From positions 1 through 13,149 of the forward strand of contig JANOAI010000397.1 in NCBI GenBank assembly GCA_031411055.1: a stretch of DNA of 13,149 bases, read 5' to 3'. The DNA is from JAIYDQ01 sp031411055 (GTDB taxonomy: Bacteria; Planctomycetota; Planctomycetia; Pirellulales; Pirellulaceae). Shown in pieces: positions 1 to 6,924 of this stretch (position 1 is the first letter of the stretch; every line of letters starts with the position of its first letter). Both the position numbers and the translations under genes were made by a program. Under the pieces are notes generated by a model. It did no database searches. It was given only the letters and a program-made list of their open reading frames with translations, and was not told where the DNA came from.

Positions 1-79
1 GTACGTTCAACCCAATCGAAGTCGCTTTGCGTGCTGCTTCCGCTTCGTCTGGGTCAGAATTGGGTGGTGCTAAATGCAT
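1..79 (-). CDS. 5' end of an unidentified CDS, cut by the window edge
   Basis: On the minus strand an ATG at 79-77 opens a frame that stays open to the window edge. Its 26 visible codons read MHLAPPNSDPDEAEAARKAT followed by SIGLNV. An acidic, alanine-rich N-terminus followed by a stretch turning hydrophobic is a normal protein start. A second ATG four bases upstream, in another frame, stops after nine codons, so 79 is the better start. The start lies 24 nt downstream of the stop of the oxidoreductase gene on the same strand, which suggests a shared transcript. No strong Shine-Dalgarno sequence precedes it. The visible part is too short to name. The pattern 'acidic patch, then ARKAT, then a hydrophobic run' occurs at the start of some membrane transporters, but that is only a guess. 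Confidence 0.55.
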   Translation of the reverse strand, partial: MHLAPPNSDPDEAEAARKATSIGLNV

Positions 80-103
80 GCATCAGTCTCAAACTCAAAG
101 CGA

Positions 104-1528
104 TTAAATGAAGTTAGGCGTATTCGTAGTTCGATCGGCGACAAATTCTTCTTCATCGTATTGAAAAAACGACTCCAGCAAACGTTCTCGGTCATCCATA
201 AACAATTGACGGCCGATTCCGGCAACGAGTTTTGGAATGGCAAATCGAATCCCTGACAAGGCCGACGCGGATAGGCCTAGCGACAGTAAGGTGGAATAGT
301 TGAAGACAAAAATTCCGTAGAGTCGTTGCGCAGCCTCCTTGGTTCGCCCCGTGAAGCCAAAACGATCATCCAAGTAGGGATGCGAGTCTAGCATAGGATT
401 GCGAAGTGCTTCAGGCGATTCATAGACATCGCTCCACAAAGCGATATCGTTCACGATTTCTGAGAGCTCCGGGCGCAATCGAGGATCAGAAATCAAGCCT
501 GTCGACAGAATGATAAAATCAAATTCGTGAGATTCTTTCGGGGTTTTAACGCGAACTTTGTTATCGACTTCTAAAACTTCCTTCCAGGGCGAACCAGTGT
601 GGACTCGAAAACCAGGCCAAGTGGAAGCTCTTGAAAACGTATCATTCGTTGGCGGTTGATTGAATTTGAAGAAGTGGGCCATGGCGGCATACTTGTCTGC
701 GTCGCTCAAGGCCGAGTAGTGTTCGATCAAACCCGAGACTTCCATTTGCCGAATGGGATTGATTCTCGGAAGCTCTGGCCGGCGAACAAAAACGTGTACG
801 TTCCCAACGCCTTCTGTGAGCGCATGATTCGCGTTGTCAAAAGCTGAAGCACCACCACCTAATATCCCGATCGACTTTCCTTTTAGCTTTTCGAAATCAA
901 TCGGTTCGGATGTATGAGCATAGAGTTGCCGCGAAACATTTTCGGAAATCATCGGCGGTGTGTGCCATTGGCCTCCGCCTTGAATCCCCGTTGCGAGCAC
1001 GACCTTCCGAGCTAACAAAACCGGTCTATCTCCCCCTTCGACGTCTAAATGAAACAGACCATCCTTGTCAGGACGGATTTTGAGTAACTTGACTCCGTTT
1101 TGAACCGGAAGACGAAGCACCTTGCGAAACCATCGAAGATAGCTCATCCAATCGCCACGCGGAATTTTGTCGACTTTTGCCCAACCTTCCTCACCCGTCT
1201 GCGCCTCCCAAAACGATCGAAAGGTGAGCGATGGAATTCCAAGATCAATGGCGGTCAAATGCTTCGGCGTCCGAAGGGTCATCATGCGAGCGTACGTCTC
1301 CCACGGCCCTTCGTATCCTTCGGGTGAATCATCGATAACGAGAATATTGTCGATACGATCGCGTTTTAAACCAAAGGCGGTCCCAAGCCCACTTTGCCCA
1401 CCTCCCACAATGACCACATCGTAAACGTGCCCTTCGTCAGAACTTCGCGGCAGAACCCATGACGGAGAGCCATAGTTTAGCTTCTTCAAATCGGACTCTA
1501 TCTGAGCGTTCAGTTCTGACAATGGCAT
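104..1528 (-). CDS. FAD/NAD(P)-binding oxidoreductase, flavin monooxygenase-like
   Basis: A soluble 474-residue flavoprotein with two dinucleotide-binding folds. The first Rossmann motif, GGGQSG at residues 42-47, follows a short beta strand (VYDVVIV) and should bind FAD. ATG at 179-181 and STG near 342-344 are the usual strand-ends of FAD/NAD(P) oxidoreductases. A second motif, GGGASA at 224-229, preceded by KSIGIL, should bind NAD(P)H. This two-Rossmann order is that of class B flavin monooxygenases and the SidA/IucD-like group. The region around 183-189 (QGGGQWH) resembles the GxxxH part of the monooxygenase fingerprint but lacks its leading Phe, so hydroxylase activity is not assured and the substrate is unknown. 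No signal peptide is visible, so it is probably cytoplasmic. The ATG at 1528 is preceded by GGGGA with a 6-nt spacer. The gene lies 29 nt downstream of the flippase-like gene, probably in the same operon. Confidence 0.9.
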   Translation of the reverse strand: MPLSELNAQIESDLKKLNYGSPSWVLPRSSDEGHVYDVVIVGGGQSGLGTAFGLKRDRIDNILVIDDSPEGYEGPWETYARMMTLRTPKHLTAIDLGIPSLTFRSFWEAQTGEEGWAKVDKIPRGDWMSYLRWFRKVLRLPVQNGVKLLKIRPDKDGLFHLDVEGGDRPVLLARKVVLATGIQGGGQWHTPPMISENVSRQLYAHTSEPIDFEKLKGKSIGILGGGASAFDNANHALTEGVGNVHVFVRRPELPRINPIRQMEVSGLIEHYSALSDADKYAAMAHFFKFNQPPTNDTFSRASTWPGFRVHTGSPWKEVLEVDNKVRVKTPKESHEFDFIILSTGLISDPRLRPELSEIVNDIALWSDVYESPEALRNPMLDSHPYLDDRFGFTGRTKEAAQRLYGIFVFNYSTLLSLGLSASALSGIRFAIPKLVAGIGRQLFMDDRERLLESFFQYDEEEFVADRTTNTPNFI

Positions 1529-1557
1529 AGACTTTCCCCAAACTCGACTAACAACAA

Positions 1558-2916
1558 TCAGTCGATGATATCAGATACTGCAGGTGAAGAAATGAGATCC
1601 GCGTCCTCCTTTGATTTTCGTAACTCATAGCACACAAGCCAAGCAATCCACATGAAACAGAGTATTTGGCTTACTAAAGCAGCCATGGCAACTGCCTGCA
1701 CACTGTAATGCTGGAAGAGTACGAGGGTCATGACAATCATGGTTGCCGCCGCCACGATACGACAAAGTATGGATGCTTGAGGCCGGCCACGGCCTTTCAA
1801 AAATCCTTCTAAACATTGGACGATTCCTTTGACGCCCGAAGCTGGTGCCAACCATAGAGCCAGCGGAATAGCTGGTTCGAAGTCGGCGCGGTAGAGTAAC
1901 AAGATAAGCGGCTTGGCAACGATCCAGAATCCGACGACCATTACAGTTTGGACAGCCACTAAGGCTAACAACGTCCGAAAAAGAGCTTGTTTATTCGGAG
2001 CCGATCCGACCTTGGCACCAGCGTTAAATAGAAACATACCGAGCGTGTTTGGAATGACGACGAGCGGATAGACGACCGGGACCATGGCGGCATAATCGCC
2101 TTGAAGTGCAATCGGTGCCAACCAAAGAACTAACATCAGATCCAATCGATCGAATAGATCAGCCGCAAACATCGAAAACGCATAGGGCCGAGATTCTTTG
2201 AGCAATCGTTTCGTCGGGAAGGCCGTCGGTCCTGTCAACGGTTGAGGAATGCCCTGCAAATACACGAGTAGCGTGACATAGGAACCAATCACATAGAGCA
2301 GGATAACAATGCCTGGCGTCATCTGAATGAATGGCATACAAATGACGATTAAAACGGGTAGTGCTGCGGCCGCAAAAATACGCCGATAGTTGTAGAGCCG
2401 AAAATTGCCCGTGCCGCGATCGACTCCTGTCATGATTAGAATGATGTTTTGGGCCAGGATGCTTAAGCCGCAAAGGCAGCCTATGCCTGCCATATATTGC
2501 TTGTCATGCGGGATCAGAAAGATGCTTCCTAACATCGCGAGTATCATCGTCACCAGTCCGGTTGCGACGCCTAGCCAAATAGCCGATCGACGAAGCAGTA
2601 TTCGATCTATCGTCGCATTGTTCGCATATCGACAGATAACCTCAAGCCCACCAAAGAGCCCAACAAACATGAGGAAGTGGGACCAAAAGACGGCAGTGGC
2701 GTACTCGCCTCGACCTTCGCGGTGAAGTAAACGCGCTAGCAAGATCCCCTGTCCCATTTGCAAACCGACCGTTGCAAAAGCGATCGCCACGGTCCAAATA
2801 AAAGACTGCCGCTTTCGAATCGCCTCAATCGCTTTTGCGATCGACGAGTGACCCGTTCGCGAATTGTCTGCCAGGGCTTGCGATTCATCAGGATGGTTTT
2901 GGGGACGGCTATCCAT
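1558..2916 (-). CDS. MOP-superfamily flippase-like membrane protein (oligosaccharide/polysaccharide export)
   Basis: A 452-residue polytopic membrane protein. After a hydrophilic N-terminal tail (about residues 1-37) it has roughly twelve hydrophobic segments, near 38-60, 75-95, 112-135, 141-162, 180-198, 202-220, 245-268, 276-298, 312-334, 350-360, 380-400 and 406-430. The sequence LLARLLHREGRGEYATAV after the first segment is characteristic of the polysaccharide biosynthesis / Wzx-MATE-like (MOP) superfamily, as is the RPYAFSM...DRLDLMLV region at 243-263, where such flippases carry charged residues in a central helix. The family moves lipid-linked sugars across the inner membrane. The cargo here is unknown and no glycosyltransferase lies inside the window. 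The ATG at 2916 is the only plausible methionine before the first helix, and no clear Shine-Dalgarno sequence precedes it. It is the first visible gene of a probable minus-strand operon with the oxidoreductase. Confidence 0.88.
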   Translation of the reverse strand: MDSRPQNHPDESQALADNSRTGHSSIAKAIEAIRKRQSFIWTVAIAFATVGLQMGQGILLARLLHREGRGEYATAVFWSHFLMFVGLFGGLEVICRYANNATIDRILLRRSAIWLGVATGLVTMILAMLGSIFLIPHDKQYMAGIGCLCGLSILAQNIILIMTGVDRGTGNFRLYNYRRIFAAAALPVLIVICMPFIQMTPGIVILLYVIGSYVTLLVYLQGIPQPLTGPTAFPTKRLLKESRPYAFSMFAADLFDRLDLMLVLWLAPIALQGDYAAMVPVVYPLVVIPNTLGMFLFNAGAKVGSAPNKQALFRTLLALVAVQTVMVVGFWIVAKPLILLLYRADFEPAIPLALWLAPASGVKGIVQCLEGFLKGRGRPQASILCRIVAAATMIVMTLVLFQHYSVQAVAMAALVSQILCFMWIAWLVCYELRKSKEDADLISSPAVSDIID

Positions 2917-2954
2917 TCAAAACGGCTAATAAAAAAGTGGGAGATCGACCAGAC

Positions 2955-2983
2955 AGTATCTTAAACAGTCGCTTTTTAGTCAG
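2955..2983 (-). promoter_or_regulatory. Candidate sigma70-type promoter for the flippase/oxidoreductase operon
   Basis: Read on the minus strand, CTGACT (2983-2978) and GATACT (2960-2955) are separated by 17 bp. Each matches the TTGACA/TATAAT consensus at four of six positions. A start about 7 nt downstream would leave a leader of some 30 nt before the ATG at 2916. This is a consensus match only. Planctomycete promoters are poorly defined. Confidence 0.35.
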
Positions 2984-3063
2984 ATTTCGAAAATACATTC
3001 CGCTGACGGATTGAAGCGTCTTTCAGGAAGACAGCCGGACGTGATCGGAAAAATCGGCATATT

Positions 3064-3090
3064 CCGCATCTTCGGGGGACGAAAATGCGG
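3064..3090. promoter_or_regulatory. Imperfect hairpin / inverted repeat in the carB upstream region
   Basis: The arm CCGCATCTTCG (3064-3074) pairs with CGAAAATGCGG (3080-3090) over 11 positions with a single mismatch and a 5-nt GGGGA loop. Part of the left arm and the loop (TCGGGGG, 3072-3078) can instead pair perfectly with CCCCCGA at 3101-3107, so the two foldings exclude each other. It could be a protein-binding operator or an RNA switch. If the two candidate promoters here are right, it lies outside both transcripts and an operator is more likely. Confidence 0.35.
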
Positions 3091-3306
3091 TGATGACAAG
3101 CCCCCGATTGGATGCTTGATTCCTGTATCTCTTATCTCTCCCGCTCTAAATCGAAAAGGTTTGCCATTCCTTTTTCAACGCGGCTGGCACCTTTTTCAGG
3201 GAACAAACCCCAAATCTCCTTAAAACCCACAGCGCCTGCGTCAATGATTCACACTTTCTTACCTTCGAGGCCCCCTACGAGAAAATGGCCTTTCGTGTTA
3301 ATCTTC

Positions 3307-3334
3307 TTCACGTTTTTAAGGGTGTTTTTATAGC
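3307..3334 (+). promoter_or_regulatory. Weak candidate promoter for carB
   Basis: TTCACG (3307-3312) and TATAGC (3329-3334) are separated by 16 bp, about 30 nt before the carB start codon. The overlapping TAGTAT at 3335-3340 is an alternative -10. The region is T-rich. Support is consensus similarity only. Confidence 0.25.
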
Positions 3335-3362
3335 TAGTATCTAGGGAAAACAGGTCTATCTC

Positions 3363-6300
3363 GTGCCGCGTCGCAACGACATTCGAAAGATTCTACTTAT
3401 CGGCTCCGGGCCCATTGTTATCGGCCAGGCGTGTGAGTTCGATTACTCTGGGACCCAGGCCTGCAAAGCGCTCAGGGAAGAGGGCTATGAAGTTGTTCTA
3501 GTAAACAGCAATCCCGCAACGATCATGACCGATCCTGGGACAGCAGACAGAACCTATATCGAACCGCTGACGTGGGAGTTTGTCGAAAAAGTCATCGAAC
3601 GAGAACGCCCAGACGTGCTTTTGCCAACACTCGGCGGCCAAACGGCACTCAATATCGCCATGGATCTTCACCACCATGGCATCCTCGAAAAATACAACGT
3701 CGAGATGATCGGTGCCCGACCCGATGTTATCCAGAAGGCCGAGGGACGGTCCGAGTTTAAAGCGGCGATGGAAAAAATCGGGCAAGAAGTTTGTAGCGGT
3801 GAAACCGTTAGGACGATTGAACATGCCCGCAAAGTCTTGGCCTACGTTGGCTTACCATGTGTTGTCCGACCAAGCTTCACCATGGGTGGAAGCGGATCGG
3901 CTATCGCTTACAACCGTGATGATTTTGAACAGCTCGTCGAGAACGGTCTCACGCTTTCGCCGGTCACCGAAGTCTTGATCGAAGAATCGATCATCGGCTG
4001 GAAGGAATACGAGATGGAAGTCATGCGAGATATGGACGACAACGTCGTCATCATATGCTCGATTGAAAACTTCGATCCAATGGGAGTCCACACGGGCGAT
4101 TCTATCACGGTTGCTCCAGCCCAGACGTTGACTGACAAAGAGTATCAACGGATGCGCGATGCAAGTCTTGCCATCATTCGCGAAATTGGTGTCGAAACCG
4201 GTGGATCGAATATTCAGTTCGCGATCCATCCCCAAACGGGTCGGATGATTGTCATCGAGATGAATCCTCGCGTGAGCCGATCGAGCGCCCTAGCCAGTAA
4301 AGCGACAGGTTTTCCAATCGCGAAAATTGCCGCCAAGCTCGCGATTGGATATCGCCTCTGGGAACTCCAGAATGATATCACGCAAAAAACCCAAGCCTGC
4401 TTCGAACCGACCATCGACTACGTTGTCACCAAGGTTCCACGCTTTGCTTTCGAAAAATTTGCCGAAGCCGATTCGACTCTGACAACTCAGATGAAGAGCG
4501 TCGGCGAAACCATGGCCATCGGTCGAACTTTTAAAGAGTCTTTTCAAAAAGCCCTTCGCGGGCTCGAAGTAGGCGCCTTCGGATTCGGAAGCGACACGAG
4601 CAAAGATCTCTGGGGGACACCACGACAGCCCGATGATGAAGAGATACGAAGCAAGCTGTCACGCCCCAATGCCGAGCGAGTGTGGCATCTGCGATATGCA
4701 ATCAAATCAGGGATGTCGCTCGAGGAAATCCATCGCTTAACCTTCATTGATCCTTGGTTTCTCGACCAACTCAGCGAGTTGGTCGAAATGGAAGATCACA
4801 TCGCTAGCTTCCAGTCGCTTGACCGTATGGACACAACCACCATGCGACGTATCAAGCAATTTGGTTTTTCGGACCGACAAATTGCCAAGCTTCTTTCGGC
4901 TCACGAAATGGAAGTTCGTGCTTGGCGAAAAGACCGGGGTGTTTTCGCGACGTTCAAATCGGTCGATACGTGTGCGGCTGAGTTCGAGGCCTTCACCCCC
5001 TATTTTTACAGCTCGTACGAAGACGAAGACGAAACTCCCGCGGCTATCCCCGGCAAACGGCGGGTCATGATCCTAGGGGGTGGCCCGAATCGAATCGGAC
5101 AAGGCATCGAGTTCGATTATTGTTGCTGTCACGCGAGCTATGCGTTGCGCGAGATGGGGATTCAATCGATCATGGTCAATAGCAACCCGGAAACGGTGAG
5201 CACGGACTATGACACCAGCGACATTCTTTTCTTTGAACCACTCACCTGCGAAGATGTTTTAAATATCTTCGATCGGATGCAACCCAGTGGCGTTATCGTC
5301 CAATTCGGTGGCCAAACGCCGCTAAACCTCGCCAGGGCCCTCGATTCCGCTGGCGTTCCCATCATCGGTACCAGTGTTGAAACGATCGAAGAGGCCGAAG
5401 ACCGCGAGAAATTTCAGAAACTCATTCAGCAACTTGGCCTGCGTCAACCAGCTAACGCGATTGCACGCAACATGGAACAAGCCCGTTCCGAGGTTCAGAA
5501 AGTTGGCTTCCCTTGTCTCGTCCGGCCAAGCTACGTTCTGGGGGGAAGGGCGATGGAAATCTGCTACGATCATCAACAATTTGATCGCTACGTCGCGGAA
5601 GCTTTCGTCGTTGCGCAAGGCCAACCGGTCCTTATCGATCGCTTTCTCGAAGATGCATACGAAGTCGATGTCGATTCGATCTCCGACGGTCGCGATGTTG
5701 TCATCATGGGCATTATGGAACATATCGAAGAAGCCGGCGTTCACTCCGGCGATTCGGCGTGCGTCATTCCACCGTTCTCGTTGCCAGCCGATGTGCTCAC
5801 CGAAATACGATCCGCTACGAAAGCGATGGCGATGCGACTCAATGTAATCGGATTGATGAACGTTCAGTTCGCAGTCAAAGAAGAGGATGGCAAGAATCTG
5901 GTCTACGTCCTCGAAGTCAATCCTCGAGCCAGCCGTACCGTGCCGTTCGTCGCGAAGGCAACTGGCGTTCCCGTCGCAAAGCTAGCCGCCAAGGTCATGG
6001 CCGGAATGAGCTTGCAAGAATTGGGAATCACAAGCGAGCCGCTGCCGAAGCATTTCTCGGTCAAAGAAAGTGTCTTCCCGTTTCGAAAATTTGCCGGCGT
6101 CGACATTGTGCTTGGTCCCGAAATGCGATCCACCGGCGAAGTCATGGGAATTAGCCCTGACCTACCTCTTGCGTTCGCGAAGAGCCAAATTGCGGCGGGC
6201 GTTTTCTTACCCACCGAAGGCAACATATTCCTCAGCGTTTCAGCCCGCCATCGAGGCCCTATTCCGATCATCGCAAAACGACTTCACGAAATGGGCTATC

Positions 6301-6614
6301 GTCTTTCCGCAACCAGCGGTACCGCTCTGGAAATCGAGAAGCATGGTATACCCGTGACGCGCGTCAAAAAACTCGCCGAGGGGAATCCAAACTTGATCGA
6401 CTATCTTAAGAACGACGACGTATCGCTCATCATTAATACCCCAAGCGGTAAGGGGGCTCGCACCGACGAAGGAAAGATCCGTGCGGCTGCCGTCCAATTC
6501 GGCGTTCCCTGTATTACAACGGTTTCAGCCGCAGAAGCCGCCGTCAACGCCATCGAAGCCATGCGTAGCAAGACCATGGAAGTCCTCTCCCTCCAAGAAC
6601 GATTCGCTACCTAA
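3363..6614 (+). CDS. carB: Carbamoyl-phosphate synthase, large subunit
   Basis: CarB makes carbamoyl phosphate from bicarbonate, ammonia (channelled from the small subunit CarA) and two ATP, supplying arginine and pyrimidine synthesis. The 1083 residues (E. coli CarB has 1073) show the full order: first ATP-grasp synthetase half (about 1-400), oligomerisation domain (about 400-555), second ATP-grasp half (about 565-940) and the MGS-like allosteric domain (about 955-1083). Residues equivalent to E. coli Arg129, Arg169, Glu215, Glu299, Asn301 and Arg303 occur at identical numbers. The second half has E851-x-N853-x-R855. In the allosteric domain T984, T987 and N1025 match E. coli UMP-site residues T974, T977 and N1015, while E. 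coli T1017 is replaced by Pro1027, so UMP response cannot be assumed. The start is a GTG with a weak CAGG eight bases upstream. It is chosen because MPRRNDIRKILLIGSGP aligns with the family's N-terminus. carA is not in the window. Confidence 0.98.
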   Translation: MPRRNDIRKILLIGSGPIVIGQACEFDYSGTQACKALREEGYEVVLVNSNPATIMTDPGTADRTYIEPLTWEFVEKVIERERPDVLLPTLGGQTALNIAMDLHHHGILEKYNVEMIGARPDVIQKAEGRSEFKAAMEKIGQEVCSGETVRTIEHARKVLAYVGLPCVVRPSFTMGGSGSAIAYNRDDFEQLVENGLTLSPVTEVLIEESIIGWKEYEMEVMRDMDDNVVIICSIENFDPMGVHTGDSITVAPAQTLTDKEYQRMRDASLAIIREIGVETGGSNIQFAIHPQTGRMIVIEMNPRVSRSSALASKATGFPIAKIAAKLAIGYRLWELQNDITQKTQACFEPTIDYVVTKVPRFAFEKFAEADSTLTTQMKSVGETMAIGRTFKESFQKALRGLEVGAFGFGSDTSKDLWGTPRQPDDEEIRSKLSRPNAERVWHLRYAIKSGMSLEEIHRLTFIDPWFLDQLSELVEMEDHIASFQSLDRMDTTTMRRIKQFGFSDRQIAKLLSAHEMEVRAWRKDRGVFATFKSVDTCAAEFEAFTPYFYSSYEDEDETPAAIPGKRRVMILGGGPNRIGQGIEFDYCCCHASYALREMGIQSIMVNSNPETVSTDYDTSDILFFEPLTCEDVLNIFDRMQPSGVIVQFGGQTPLNLARALDSAGVPIIGTSVETIEEAEDREKFQKLIQQLGLRQPANAIARNMEQARSEVQKVGFPCLVRPSYVLGGRAMEICYDHQQFDRYVAEAFVVAQGQPVLIDRFLEDAYEVDVDSISDGRDVVIMGIMEHIEEAGVHSGDSACVIPPFSLPADVLTEIRSATKAMAMRLNVIGLMNVQFAVKEEDGKNLVYVLEVNPRASRTVPFVAKATGVPVAKLAAKVMAGMSLQELGITSEPLPKHFSVKESVFPFRKFAGVDIVLGPEMRSTGEVMGISPDLPLAFAKSQIAAGVFLPTEGNIFLSVSARHRGPIPIIAKRLHEMGYRLSATSGTALEIEKHGIPVTRVKKLAEGNPNLIDYLKNDDVSLIINTPSGKGARTDEGKIRAAAVQFGVPCITTVSAAEAAVNAIEAMRSKTMEVLSLQERFAT

Positions 6615-6636
6615 ACGAGCGGGCGAAGAGGGTCGA

Positions 6637-6924
6637 TTGGACATAGTCGAGCTACGCTTCGCAAGTAACGTTTTCGCTCGTCTCGCCATGCTTCGAGTCA
6701 AATCGCTTTGTCGTCCTGTTTCTTGGGAAGCGTTCGCGCTTTCGGCCTTGCAACTTCTTCCGTTCGAAGAAGTGTCAGCCCGAACAGGGTTGTCCGTTCA
6801 CGCAGTGCTCAAATCCAAAGCCACAATCCTTGCAAAGCTACGCGAGCAAGTCCAAACAAATCGGGATCTCCTGCAACGCGTGCTTCGTTCGCAGAAGCGA
6901 ACGGCGACAATGGCTACAAAATGA
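6637..6924 (+). CDS. Isolated ECF-type sigma70 region 4 (truncated sigma factor or stand-alone small protein)
   Basis: This frame encodes 95 residues from a TTG at 6637 (GAGGG at 6628-6632, 4-nt spacer) or 78 residues from the ATG at 6688. Residues 14-73 look like the C-terminal half of a planctomycete ECF sigma factor: a helix with RVK and WEAF (30-33), then a helix-turn-helix at about 42-64 (FEEVSARTGLS, then VHAVLKSKATIL), then AKLREQV. In full-length relatives this part contacts the -35 element. Region 2, which binds core RNA polymerase and the -10 element, is absent because carB lies immediately upstream. It is therefore either the 3' remnant of a deleted sigma gene or a small DNA-binding protein co-transcribed with carB (22-nt gap). 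No stop interrupts the homologous part. The tail after residue 80 is not family-like, and the last 11 nt overlap the 3' end of the giant gene on the other strand. Confidence 0.5.
   Translation: MDIVELRFASNVFARLAMLRVKSLCRPVSWEAFALSALQLLPFEEVSARTGLSVHAVLKSKATILAKLREQVQTNRDLLQRVLRSQKRTATMATK
6886..6903. terminator. Hairpin at the convergent gene ends, possible terminator
   Basis: A perfect 7-bp inverted repeat, CGTTCGC (6886-6892) and GCGAACG (6897-6903), with an AGAA loop lies 10 nt beyond the stop codon of the giant minus-strand gene. There is no T-run on either side, so it is not a classic intrinsic terminator. It also falls inside the sigma-like frame. Confidence 0.25.

Larger units (their letters stand above)
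2917..3362. other. 446-nt divergent intergenic region with a hairpin and no convincing gene
   Basis: This region separates the minus-strand flippase gene from plus-strand carB. It contains the candidate promoter at 2955-2983, an imperfect 11-bp hairpin at 3064-3090 with an alternative partner at 3101-3107, and a weak promoter-like match at 3307-3334. Two short plus-strand frames (3011-3223 and 3112-3333) have no recognisable domain or good ribosome binding site and are not called. I found no tRNA-like or known riboswitch pattern by eye. Confidence 0.7.

Noticed and set aside
3112..3333. 73-codon plus-strand frame before carB with a hydrophobic C-terminal end, and an overlapping 70-codon frame at 3011-3223
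   Set aside because: There is no recognisable domain, no ribosome binding site and low-complexity composition. The ends overlap the probable carB promoter, so these are better explained as chance open frames in intergenic DNA.
5374..6357. Overlapping frames of 95-157 codons inside carB
   Set aside because: They lie wholly within a strongly conserved enzyme gene, and their products are Arg/Ser-rich without domains.
6481..6636. Upstream extension of the sigma-like frame to an ATG at 6481 inside carB
   Set aside because: That portion overlaps carB in another frame and has no sigma-like sequence. The homology begins only after the carB stop.
6886..6903. Strong intrinsic terminator for the giant gene or carB
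   Set aside because: The 7-bp hairpin lacks a T-run on either strand. It is kept only as a low-confidence possible terminator.
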